Position numbers and translations under genes: made by a program. From assembly GCF_963576675.1 (NCBI RefSeq), contig NC_088915.1:32083501-32147500 (forward strand): 64,000 nucleotides of DNA, in the 5' to 3' direction. The notes under the pieces are model-generated. The model was not told the DNA's origin, did not search any database, and saw nothing but the letters and a program-made list of their open reading frames with translations. Shown here piece after piece: positions 35,196 through 46,154 of the stretch (positions within the stretch are counted from its first letter, which is position 1; every line of letters starts with the position of its first letter). This DNA comes from Euphorbia lathyris (Eukaryota > Streptophyta > Magnoliopsida > Malpighiales > Euphorbiaceae).

Positions 35196-35863
35196 TGAAA
35201 ATGAACTCAGGATCAAAAAGAAGATTGAGAAGGACCGACTATTTATTTTGGTCCAACACATGTCCTAAATATTAAAAGAATTGATATCCCAAATTGTCTG
35301 TCATCTTCCATGTTCTCTTACAAAAAATATCTCCATTTAATTAAAATAATATATTGTGTGGATTAGGATGATCCACACAAAAAAAGAAGTTTTTTTTAGA
35401 GATACATGGAAAGCCCTAAACTTTTGTATTTCCTTCGCCCTTTAGGCCTCCATCCCGGCGTATTTTTGGAATAGAAAATTTAGGGAAACTGATTTTATTC
35501 AGTATATATAAACCGTTACAATTACATGTGATTATAAGAAAATTTAGTTTTTAAAATAAATAAGATATATACAATCAATTAAATATTTGGCATTCAAATT
35601 CTCTAATTTCAAAACAATAAACAAGTAACCAATACTACCCTAGTGTTTATAATAATTTGACAGAAAACAATTTCACACTATGAAATTAAAACCGATTACA
35701 ATGTCCAACCAATACCATGAAAACGTTTATAGCTCTTTCGAAACAAATAATTGTTCCACAACATATCATGTATATTAACTTCTGCAAATTAAAGAAAAAC
35801 CAAATATAAAACAGTAAGTTTTTTTTTATGTATTACCTAGCAACTAATTTCCAAACTTAGTCT
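35196..35863. other. AT-rich spacer
   Basis: Nothing recognisable beyond poly-T and AT tracts. Confidence 0.3.
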
Positions 35864-36049
35864 CGGGAAAAGACCGAAATACCCTTTACTCAAATTTTAA
35901 AATTCTCAAATCCTCTCAAACAACCTAAACTCTCTTTAATCTAATCCGGACTAATTTATTAATGAAAACATGGATCAGGGGAGGGGTGACAAAGGAAATG
36001 GACTTATGGTACGTAATTTCATTTGATTTGTCTGTTTTTTGAATTCGGA

Positions 36050-36255
36050 ATCGCAGCACGGGACGCACGGCCATCACGTCGTCACCTCTGGTGCGACGTA
36101 TGAACATCACACCGCACCACATGTGACGGCATGATGGTCGTGCGCCTCACCACAGGCGACAACATGATGTCCATACGCCGTCACCTGTGGTGAGGCGTGA
36201 TAGCTTCACGCCCTCAAATAGGTGAGGACGTGATGCCCATACTCCCGTGTGGCGA
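36050..36255. repeat. GC-rich inverted-word array in intron 1 of element B
   Basis: The words tcacctgtggtgaggcgtga, catcacgtcgtcacc and cctcaccacaggcg recur in direct and inverted order. Each pair is separated by a 6-10-bp linker such as tagcttca or atgtccata. The block sits 40 bp downstream of the mini-exon donor and is followed by AT-rich ttttgttaattttag repeats. Confidence 0.8.
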
Positions 36256-36554
36256 AATCCTAATTATTATTTTTTTAGTTAATTTAATTTAGTTAAATTT
36301 GTGTTATTTTTATTTTATTAATCTGAGTATAATTTTTATTTTGTTAATTTTAGTTTGTTTTAATTTAGTTTATTTCTGTTGTAAAATTCATTTTGTTAAT
36401 TATAGTTAAATTTAGTTGTTTTAAATTTTATTTTGTTTAATTTAGTTTAGTTAAATTTTTATGTTGTAAATTTTTATTTTGTTAATTTTAGTTAAATTTA
36501 GTTGTTGTAAATTTTATTTTGTTTAACTAAATTTTTATATTATTAATTTATTTT
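36256..36554. repeat. AT-rich low-complexity tract (ttttgttaattttagtt)n
   Basis: Degenerate copies of ttttgttaattttagttaaa occur here and resume at 42590-42690 on the other side of LINE 2. This shows that the LINE inserted into one continuous tract. Confidence 0.75.
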
Positions 36555-36606
36555 ATTTTTTTGAACAGAAGGAAGGGCCTAGGCCCCGAAAACAAGCGAA
36601 ACAAAA

Positions 36607-39600
36607 CTACTCTAAATTCTGAGCTCTCCTGAGGATGCCTGAACCAGATCTGTCCGTATCAATGATGTCCACTAAGCCTGCAGGGGGATTCTCACACTCG
36701 TGATAACCTAAACTTCTATCTCCTGCGAAATTTGCCATAAAATCCGCTGCTCTATTCCCTTCGCGAAGGACATGAACAACTTTGACATCCTGATTCAAAC
36801 CAATCTGTTTCTGACACTCTTCAAGCAGCCAATCATACCGATGAACCCGATTTCCTTTCCTCCTGAGAAGGTCCACCGTTAACTGAGAATCAATCTCAAA
36901 AATTACCTTCTTCCATCCCTTTCTCCCAGCAAGCTCCAAGCCGTAATAGATACCCCATATCTCCGACGGGTCCACAGAGCAGATTCCCAAACTACAGAAG
37001 AAACCCCCTAACCAGTCTCCGTTTCTGTCCCGAGCAATCCCTCCACAAGTCGCACGACCTGTGCTGTTGTTGCGCGCCCCATCACAATTGAACTTAATCC
37101 AGCCCTCCTCCGGTGGCAGCCACTGAACCAAACGATCCGTCGTATGAGGTGGAGCAATACTCGTATTCGGACCAGTCCTCACCGCCTCAACTTGCTCCGA
37201 CGCCAAGCGGATAACTCCATCAATCTTTTCCATCAGCCCCCGACCAGTTCCTTCAAAAACTATTTCATTCCTCCATTTCCATAATAACCAGCAGCAGGTA
37301 CTAAAGACAGTCGCCCAAGAGATTCCATTCCACTTCCCTTTATCCTGCAGGTTACACAGCATCCACGGTTTAACATCCCCGAAGAAGAATTCTTCATGTC
37401 GATTCATAGGGATAAAGAAAGTCCATACTCTTCTAGCTTCCCCACAATCCCGAAGAAGGTGAATTAAATCTTCCCTGGCTCCGCAATTTCCACATTTATC
37501 TTCGCTGCTGATATGTCTCCGAACCCGTTCAGCATTAGTCAGTACAGCTTCATGCCCCATGGTCCAGAGAAACATTCTAATTCTCGCAGTTACCTTAGTT
37601 TCCCAGATACACTTCCATTCCGCAGCAGACCAATTCGTTGCCGTATTGCCAGTTTGATTCAATTAAAGCGCATAAGCCATTCTCGTCGAGAAATTGCCAG
37701 ATTTACTTAGTTCCCAACTCCAGCCATCCCTGATGTCGCCATTACTGAATAGGACCGTCGAAGCAAGTTTATAGAGATCATCTTGAGGCAGCACAGCATA
37801 TAGACTGCCCCAATCCCACCCGTGACCTTCAATCCAGTACTCCGCAACTTTCTTACCCTGTTCTTCCTCAGTCAAAGGGATAAGGACTCTATCAATTAGC
37901 TGACCAGCTTGAAGCCAACTATCCAGCCAGAAGCAAGTATCCCTCCCATTTCTTACTATACGACTGATTCCTTTTTTCAGGATATCTGTCCCGAGAATAA
38001 TTCCTTTCCAAACTGCACTCTGTGGGTTCCGCCTTCTGAACATATCAAACCCATCCTTCTTACCCCTGTATATACCTTTGAGCACTTGGGTCCACACACA
38101 GTCCTGTTCAGTAAGCATCCTCCAGCCTAACTTTGCTATATTCGCAAGGTTGGCTTCTCTAATCGGACGAATACCGAGACCCCCTTGGTCCTTGGCTTTG
38201 CACACCACCTCCCACTCTGCGGGTTCCGCCTTCTGAACATATCAAACCCATCCTTCTTACCCCCGTATATACCTTTGAGCACTTGGGTCCACACACAGTC
38301 CTGTTCAGTAAGCATCCTCTAGCGTAACTTTGCTATATTCGCAAGGTTGGCTTCTCTAATCCGACGAATACCGAGACCCCCTTGGTCCTTGGCTTTGCAC
38401 ACCACCTCCCACCTAACCAGATGAGTCTTTTTCCTACTAGTCTCATTTCCCCAGATAAAGCTTCTGTTGATACTATCCAGACGTTTACTCACACTTACTG
38501 GAAAAACCGAGGTTTGCATTGAATAAATAGGTAGCGCGGATAGCACAGCCTTGACCAACGTCGTTCTCCCTGCTAGTGACAGACTCTTCTCTTTCCAACC
38601 ACTGAGACGATTCTGGACTCTATCAATCACATAATCAAAAGAATGCTTATTTATCCTCTCATGAGCCAGATAAATGCCTAAGTACTTCCCAAGATTCCTA
38701 GTGCTTCTGATCCCCAGAGCCGCTGTTACCTGCTTCTCAAGCTGGTCTTGAACGCCATTAGAGAAGAAGCAACACGATTTTTCAAGGCTTACCCTTTGAC
38801 CCGATCCATCACAGAATAATCCCAGGATGTTTTTAATGACCTCCGCTTGCTTCTCGGAGGCTTCAGACATTAAGACAATGTCATCGGCGAAAAAGCAATG
38901 CGAAAGTTTGGGCCCATTCTTAGAGAGAGTGACAGGAACCCACTCCCCTGCATCAACCGCATCCTGAATAAGATGGTTCAGACGTTCAAGACACAGAACA
39001 AAAAGATAGGGGGACAGCGGGTCCCCTTGTCTAAGTCCCCTGGACGGTTTAAATCCCTCTCCTTTCTCTCCGTTCCAAAGGACATGCATAGTCGGCGTAG
39101 TGACACAGCTCATGATCACAGAGATAAGCCCTGGGGGAAGACCCAGCCTGTTCAGGGTATCCTGTAAGAAATTCCAGTTAATACGATCATATGCCTTTTC
39201 AAGGTCCAGCTTCAAAAGCATTTGCTTCTTCTTCTTATTTGTACGTTGGAATGAGAAGATAGTTTCCTGCATAAGCACCACATTATCTGAAATCTCACGC
39301 CCCGGGACAAAACTGCTCTGCATAGGGCCAACAACCTCAGGTAATATAGTTTTGAGCCTGTTGGTGATGCACTTTGTAATAAGCTTATAGCTTACATTGC
39401 ATAGGCTGATCGGTCTGAACTGAGCGAGGCTCTCCGGATCCTTAACTTTTGGGATAAGAGAGATAAGAGTGTTATTCATCCCCTCCTCGAGAACCCCGTA
39501 GTTAAGGCCACAGAGAACACAATCCCTAGTGCTCGCTCCCACAGTCTCCCAAAACCATTGGAAGAACCCTGCTTGGAACCCATCCGGTCCAGGAGCTTTC

Positions 39601-40949
39601 CAGGGAGCCATACTCCGGAGAGCTTCCTTCACATCCTCCGACGTAAACGGTTGGTTCAGCTCAGTGTAATTCAAACTATTGATCTCAGGAAAACTGTGAG
39701 CAGTATGTATTGGGATCCTGTTTGGCATCTCATCGGAATACAACTGGATGAAGAAGTTGTCAGCCATATTGCGCTGAACCCATGCATCCCAAATCTAATT
39801 TCCTTCATTGCTACGCAACCTCATCTTCCAGTTTCTACGGTTTCTAATTACAGTTGATAAGTGGAAGAACTTGGTATTTCTGTCACCCTCCTTGAGCCAC
39901 TTCACTCGAGAACGCTATGCCCAGAAAAGTTCTTCTTGATTAAGAATGGTATTAAGCTCCTGCCTAACTTTATTCTCAAGACGGAGCATCCCATTAGTAC
40001 ACTAACTGGCCAACTTCTTCTGAATCCCTCCCAGACGTGCATAAGCTCTCCTTTTCCGGCTAAACAGGTTAACAAAGTCCATCTTGTGCCGGTCGGTAAG
40101 CCTATCCGCCAAGTTGCTAAGAGCATTCCCGAGAGGAGCCGTGTCACTCCAGTTTTGACTAATCAAGTCCTTCAGCGCAGTGCCTTCTAGCCAGGCATTC
40201 ATAAAACGAAAAGGGCTTTTAGGACGGTGAGCATTCCTACAAACATCAATCAAAATCGGGGTATGATCTGACTGAGATCTCGGCAGATTTCTCACAGTCG
40301 CACAAGGAAACCGGGTCCTCCATTCAGAATTACACATTCCCCTATCGAGTCTGCAGGCTACACGGGTTCTCGGTGTGGAGCCCCTGTACCACGTAAACTT
40401 GGGTCCCTCATACCCCAAATCCACCAGTTCAAGCTCGTTTATCCAAGAGATAAAGGGTTTGCACCTATTCAGCTTTCTGATCGACCCTCCCTGCTTCTAA
40501 CTGCCATCCTTAATACAGTTGAAGTCCCCGCAAAGGAGCCAGGGACCCGTAGTGTGCCTGCTAAGCTGGCTTGTATCCTTAAAAAATTTCCTTTTATGCA
40601 TAAGCTGCGGTCTCACGTAAACTACAGTAAGGTCGAAAAACTGATCCTTCCATTCTCCGACTCTCATAGCAACAGCACAGTGAATGAATTGGTAGTTCTT
40701 TTCCTTTACATTAATTTGAACCTGGGCTTCATCCCAGAAAATCCAGACTCCTCCACTAAATCCCTCCGCTTCCACAATTTCGCACCTATTGAAACCCATC
40801 TGCTTTCCTATACCAAGCGCCCGAGAACCCGGGATCCGAGTCTCAAGAAGGCCAACAATGTCAGGTTTGTGAACTTTCACCATGTGCCTCAAAGTTCTCT
40901 GAAAATTAGTGCCACCGGCACCAAAACAGTTCCAGATGATAATCTTCAT
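36607..40949 (-). pseudogene. LINE 2 ORF2: endonuclease, reverse transcriptase, zf-RVT, RNase H
   Basis: The start at 40949 reads MKIIIWNCFGAGGTN. Endonuclease motifs are VGLLETRI, LLCGDFNCIKD and SDHTPILIDV (~40270). RT (39767-38413) has KAPGPDGFQAGFFQWFWE, LKLDLEKAYDRINW, GLRQGDPLSPYLF and the catalytic FFADD (~38890). A zf-RVT segment (ARIRMFLWTMGHEAVLTN) follows, then an RNase H domain beginning WIKFNCDGARNNSTGRATCG at ~37110. Breaks are a stop at 40497, the gap at 40002-39767, a 197-bp tandem duplication at 38016-38410 that shifts the frame, and a TAA at 37663. Confidence 0.93.
38016..38410. repeat. 197-bp direct tandem duplication within LINE 2
   Basis: 38016-38212 and 38213-38410 are nearly identical, differing at only a few bases (for example ctctgtggg and ctctgcggg). 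The second copy joins seamlessly to the first. Because 197 is not a multiple of three, it breaks the reverse-transcriptase frame. It must be younger than the LINE insertion. Confidence 0.92.
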
Positions 40950-40987
40950 AATCAGATAGACAACTGGTAACGGGAGCCCAAGGCAGA

Positions 40988-42561
40988 TCAATTAAGATTC
41001 CAGCCTGGAGGCTGTTCCTCCAATCTTGCCGTTTTACCCGAACTATGCACTGTATACCTTTCTTTTAACTTCTGAATCAGCCTCTCATTTCCTTTGAAAA
41101 CAGGCTCTTCTGACATCACATTAATGCTGAGGTCACTGAGGGGTTCTCTATGATCCAGCTCAAGCCTGGTTCTTTTTCCTCTCCCAACCACAGTATCAGG
41201 TAACACACTATCTCGTGTCCCTTCACAGAACATGCTGCCTCCCTTTTCAATTTCCATCGAATCATTGCACAGTTTAGCAAATTTGTTTGAATGGATTACC
41301 ACACCTTGGCCTCTATTCTCCTTCTGTTTATTAGCAAACTTGCCCATCCCCTTGTGTTTTTGCTTTTGGGTTATCTTACCTCCTGTTACCTCCTTTTCTC
41401 TCCTTTCTATTTCCACCGCACTGAAGCCAGTAAATTTTCCTTTACTTGTACTTCCCTGTTCTCGAACATCCTTCCCTGCAAATGGATTCAGGGTTGCTTC
41501 ATTCCCACTATCAGGTTTCCCTTTATTCGCACTTTCCTAAAACGAGTTTCTGGCTTGATATTTCCTCCTCGGTACAAGCATCCAGGGCCCATAGACCGCC
41601 GAGTCATCACCCGGGTTGCCAGTTACAGAATCTGGCTTCACGGGAGACTCCGTCGCTCGAGTTGCATTTCCAGTTCCTTGCTCAGCCTCTCCAACTACCA
41701 TATCATTAGCCTCTAGGGGTCTGTTAGCAGGAACAGCACTCTGCCAGCTGCAATCAGTTCTAAGATGACCGTATCTACCATAGTGAGTACAAGCCGTATG
41801 AAGACCTTCGTATTCCACACGCTGTATCTCCCCATCTAGCTCAAACTGTGCAATCAAAGGTTTCAGAAGGTCTATTTCCACACATACTCTAGCAAACCTC
41901 CCCCTAGTTTTCTTAGCTGTATTCTCATCAACACGCACTGGTTTTCCAATGGTAGCAGCAATTCCCAGTAGCACATCCTCATCATAAAATAAAAGAGGAA
42001 GTTGAGGAAAACGTACCCATACCATGGACTTCTCCACGCTTGCTTCAGTTGGGCTGAACGTAGCAGACCAAGTGCGAACAGTCAGATAATGCCCCTGGAC
42101 TATCCAAGGTCCATCATTAATCACGTGGCTTCTATCCAGCTCGTTGTCAAATTGAACCAAGTGGAAGCCCTCTCCCAGCTCACTCCTGCAATAGGTTTCC
42201 ATAATTCCATTGTTCTGCATTGGAGAGCTACATATCCCATACTCCGACCCATAATTTTGATGATTAGGGCATTAGCCCAGGGCTTTGCTAGCTTCTTCTT
42301 CAGCTCAGGATCAATGGTAACAATCGGAATCAGGGGGTCTTCCGAATTGGGGATGATTCGAATTAACCCCTCAGCGCAGAGATCTTTGCGAGTCCGAGGG
42401 GGAGGGGAACCAGTACTAGCAGCGGCAATGTCCTTCCAGGACAACTTTGGAGGCGGCGGATCATTCGATATCGGTGGAGGGAGGCCGTCGGGTGGGACGA
42501 AGACGGTGTGGCAGAAGGAATCCGGCGAGGACGGCCCTAGGGCTATCTCAGGCTCGTTCAT
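40988..42561 (-). pseudogene. LINE 2 ORF1: DUF4283 and CCHC zinc knuckle
   Basis: The start at 42561 (MNEPEIALGP) leads through a Pro-rich segment into PKLSWKDIAAASTGS and ELKKKLAKPWANALIIKIMG. A frameshift near 42220 passes into FHLVQFDNELDRSHVINDGP and VWVRFPQLPLLFYDEDVLL (DUF4283 and linker). The zinc knuckle reads CTHYGRYGHLRTDC, in which the second Cys of CCHC has become Tyr. A further frame change near 41537 leads to a C-terminal segment ending at 40988, just before ORF2. Confidence 0.88.
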
Positions 42562-43084
42562 CGCGTTTTTATCAGTTTCTAGATTTTGTTAATTTATTTT
42601 GTTAATTTTAGTTAAATTTTTATTTTGTTTAATTTAGTTTAGTTAAATTTTTATTTTGTTAAATTTATTTAAATTTAGTTAAATAATGTGGTCAACATGT
42701 GTAGATGGAGAGGGAGACTGTAGTCGGAAAATCTATCCCGTTAGCAGCTAGGCAGCTAGATATGGATGAGGAGGATACACCACGTCATACGAGAAGGCGT
42801 GGTGTTGATATATCAGCTCGTAGACGGACAACGGCTGAGACGCAGCAGTTGCAGGCGGCTCAGATAGATCAGCATGTGTTGGATCAGCCCAAGTTGGAGG
42901 GAGAGGAGGCAGATAATTCGGGAGACCGAGATCCTGATCTTGACCTTATCGATGATTATTTTCAGGAGTTAGCCAAGGTGCAGCGATGACATGTATCTGA
43001 TGGCGATGTTGATGATGATGATGATGATGATGATATGCAGGCGATCCAGGGCTCGAGCAGACAGCGCAGGGGTGGTCGATTTGC

Positions 43085-43495
43085 TAGTATATGTATTATT
43101 TATAGTTTAGTATTATTTAAAATTTAGTATTATTTATAGTTTAGTATTATTTAAAGTTTAGTATTATTTATAGTTTAGTTTAGTATTATTTCAAATTGAG
43201 TATTATTTATAGTTTAGTATTATTTATAGTAGTATTATTTATAATTTAGTATTATTTATAGTTTAGTATTATTTATAATTGTAGTATTATTTATAGTATA
43301 TTATTATTTAAAATTGAGTATTATTTTTTAGTTTAGTTTAGTATTATTTTAAATTTAGTATTATTTATAATTTCATGTTATTTTTAGTTTAGTTTAGTAT
43401 TATTTTAAATTTAGTATTATTCATAGTATAATATTGATTTAACGTTTAGTATTATTCATAGTATAATATTATTTTAAATTTAATATTATTTATTT
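43085..43495. repeat. AT-rich tandem repeat (tagtttagtattattta)n
   Basis: About twenty imperfect copies of a 17-19-bp word, tagtttagtattattta, fill the presumed intron between the second and third exons of the PMD gene. The copies end just before the acceptor near 43497. Confidence 0.88.
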
Positions 43496-45399
43496 CAGAG
43501 ACCAGAAAACGGTCCAAAGCTACTGAGGACCGTAGCTGGATTGTTTCGGGGCCGGTGGAGGGTGGCCCCATTGATGGTTCCGTGATTCCTAGCTTTCTAG
43601 GACACGTTGTCTCACAGATGTTGGGAGGAGAACATCGATTGTATCTTACGTGCTACAATAGATCATTAGCATGTGGTACATTGGAGCGATGGTATCAAGG
43701 TACGACACCCGAGGTAAGCATAATTTGCTCAATAAATTATTTTACTTATTATTTTTAATCCTAACCCTAAAAAACATTCAGTAATTCTATATGTGTCATG
43801 TTTACAGCTGAGGGATATGGTAGAGAGGATTGGGTTGTCTCACCTCCCATCCACCATGTTCAAGAATCTGGATGTGCCTTTGATATCTGCGTTCATGGAG
43901 CGGTGGCAGCCCGATACGAACTCCTTTCACATGTCGTTCAGGGAGATGACTATTCTTCTACATGATTTATGGCAGATTCTACGTATTCCAGTGCACGGTC
44001 AGATGATCTCCAATGGATGCAGTGCTGAGCGGTTGTAGGCCATGTGTATGATGATGTTTGGGGTCACTCAACAGGAGTTGCTATCACCATCCCTGCATTA
44101 CTTGAGTGGTGGAGGTGTTTATGTTGATACTGTGGAGAGACTTACCCACCCGGAGGGTCGGGAGGACGGGACTCGAGCCACAACGTGGATATGGTTTCTG
44201 TTAGGATCCACCTTGTTTATCAACAATAGTGGCGATAGGATCAGACTGTCCCTTCTCCAAGAGGTTCACGGCGGTGTCAGAGGGGAAGTTGGACGTTCTT
44301 GGGGGTCTGCTACACTTGCCACCTTATATCGGCAGTTGGGGATAACGAGAAGAGGAGAGTGCTCGGGTATTTGTGGATGTTTGACCCTCCTCCAGACTTG
44401 GATGTATGAGTATTTTTCGGTGTTCCAGCCCCATCGACTACCAATCCAGATCCCAGATGATTCTCCCGAATGTGCAGATGGGAGGTCGGGACTCTAGGTA
44501 GGAAGGCCGCTCGACTCGAGACCATTCGTACATAGTTAGACCGCATGATGACAGCTGAGGTAAAATAATATTTTATAACTTGCAATAATTTACTTAAATA
44601 AATGTAATTTGTTACTTTTATGTTATTATATATTTTTTGAAGGTGACGTTGTTGCCTTATGGTCCAGTCGCCGATGACGATCAGCTACGAGTGTCCTACG
44701 CCAGTTGGATACAGTGTAGAGACATTGTTGAGCCATATATGCCTGATCGAGTCCTGCGTCAGGTCGGTTATGTTCAGCATATCCCGGCTGAGCATATTAG
44801 ACCTGATACTGCATTCCGGCCATGGAAGTCTCTATCATACAGACTCGCGCATTCATCTGTTACAGTTGATGATACTTGGTGGAGATTTCCATCGACTTGT
44901 GGCATTGATCGGAGGAGATGCCAGTCAGTTGGAGCTGATCCCGCTGTTTGTGATGCTGGGTACATGGAGTGGTACAGACGATATTTACATCCTCGTCTGC
45001 TTCGTGCCTCTTGGGATGCGCCAGTCCACCATTCTCGCTCCAACAGCGAATATGTAGGTTTATTATTATTATTTTTATTATTGGTTTACATATGTTTGTT
45101 TTCTAATATTGAATTTTCTGCAGTGGGATAGCCGTTTGGCACGCATCACTGAGCGAGCAATCTCACACCTGCCTGATGAGGATGAGGAGGCTCCACCTAT
45201 TAGGACTGATATGGAGCAATTTATGGCAAGTGGCACCGGGCGAACTGATATCTGTTGAACTTATTGTTTTTAACATATTTGAAAACATATGTAATACTGC
45301 ATGTATATTAATTGTAATGTTAATTATTTATATTTAAAACTAAAAGGTTAATAATTATAATCCGTAATAAACCACTAATCTGCAATAATTCACAAGGTT

Positions 45400-45508
45400 G
45401 AAAACATATTTTTTTTCCTCTCCCGACATGTGGGCGTGAGGAAATCACGCCTGGTGAGGCGTGATTCCCTCACGCCCGCGTGTCGGGAGAGGAAAAAATT
45501 ATGTTTTT
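45400..45508. repeat. ~108-bp palindrome near the right end of element B
   Basis: The arms aacatatttttttt, cctctcccgaca, gggcgtgagg and aatcacgcct are mirrored on the other side of a ggtg centre with few mismatches. The aggcgtga and tcacgcct words are the same as in the intron-1 array at 36050. The element therefore carries related inverted words close to both ends. Confidence 0.85.
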
Positions 45509-45873
45509 CCATCCCAACATCTAAAAGGGCATTTTCGTCTTTTCAGATGGTTAAAGGTAGGAAAATGAGACTATGTTTAATAACATTTTATTTTATTTTA
45601 TTTAGAAACCAAGAAAAGTGGACTTGTATATATATGGGTTACGACAAACCGGCCTGGAAAATAAGATTTATTATAATAATTAATATTAGTAAAATACTTT
45701 AATATTGTAAAGAATTTATTTTTATAACTAGATTTAAGAACCCACATAATTAATATAAAACTGAATTCTATATGGTCGGCTGTCTTGCTTGACTCACGTT
45801 GTTAAAAGGCTAGGCCCATATCAATATAACAATAGCCCAGTTCTTATTATAGTGTGATTTGACCTAATAATTA

Positions 45874-46154
45874 GGGAAAATTACACAGAAATTCATATTT
45901 TAAAAACTATTTACATTTATGAAAATCGCTTTTATGTATTTTATCATTATATGATTTTAAATTTTAAAATATCAGAATATCATAATTTTATTTCTATTTT
46001 TATCAAATTTTCAGTTATTCAGTTGCAGGAAATAAAAACAGTTTTCACCAAATATGACATTTAAATAAATTTGTTTGACATTTAAATAAATTTGTTTAAG
46101 AGTCTGACACAATTATAAATAATTTGTTAATTATGATCATTGTGTAATTTACCC
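45874..46154. mobile_element. 281-bp MITE, same family as 9720-10020
   Basis: The left end, gggaaaattacacagaaatt, and the right end in reverse complement, gggtaaattacacaatgatc, form an inverted repeat. Direct flanks taatta on both sides suggest a degenerate target duplication. The left 45 bp are nearly identical to the right end of the MITE in array unit 3. Confidence 0.7.

Larger units (their letters stand above)
36555..42592 (-). mobile_element. Near-full-length L1-type LINE 2
   Basis: On the minus strand the element has ORF1 (DUF4283 plus zinc knuckle) and ORF2 (endonuclease, RT, zf-RVT, RNase H). It ends in an A-rich tail (ttcaaaaaaataaaataaat) at ~36570-36550. The word ttaatttatttt flanks both ends (36544 and 42585), a likely target duplication. 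Both ORFs are damaged, so it is not active. It lies in intron 1 of element B, opposite in orientation to the PMD gene. Confidence 0.93.
35970..45258 (+). pseudogene. Plant mobile domain (PMD, MAIN-like) gene, decayed
   Basis: Probable exons are 35970-36008 (MDQGRGDKGNGLM, phase 0), 42705 to ~43030, ~43500-43713, 43808-44559, 44643-45053 and 45124-45258. The PMD core is clear: FMERWQPDTNSFHMSFREMT, DLWQILRIPVHG, then WFLLGSTLFINNSGDRIRLS, SWGSATLATLYRQLG and, near the end, RVLRQVGYVQHIP and YMEWYRRYLHPR. Breaks are a TGA after AKVQR (42987), a TAG at 44036-44038 where a Trp is expected before AMCMMMFG, and a stop at 44495. A run of eight Asp codons follows the first break. PMD proteins are found both in transposons and in host genes that silence transposons; position inside an element favours the former. 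Confidence 0.75.
35864..45548 (+). mobile_element. MULE-like element B carrying a plant-mobile-domain gene
   Basis: The left end, ggaaaagaccgaaatacccttt, appears inverted at the right end as gaaaagacgaaaatgccctttt, a short imperfect terminal inverted repeat. The left end of the MULE at ~61110 is similar (ggaaaaagacgtaaccgtcc). Inside are a 13-codon first exon, a GC-rich inverted-word array, a PMD gene in several exons, and a large palindrome next to the right end built from the same words as the left array. A ~6-kb LINE is nested in intron 1. I could not define a target duplication, so the ends are accurate only to ~10 bp. Confidence 0.7.

Noticed and set aside
36050..36255. CRISPR-like regular short palindromic array
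   Set aside because: It is a plant nuclear sequence without cas genes; linkers are short and the words vary, so it is a transposon array.
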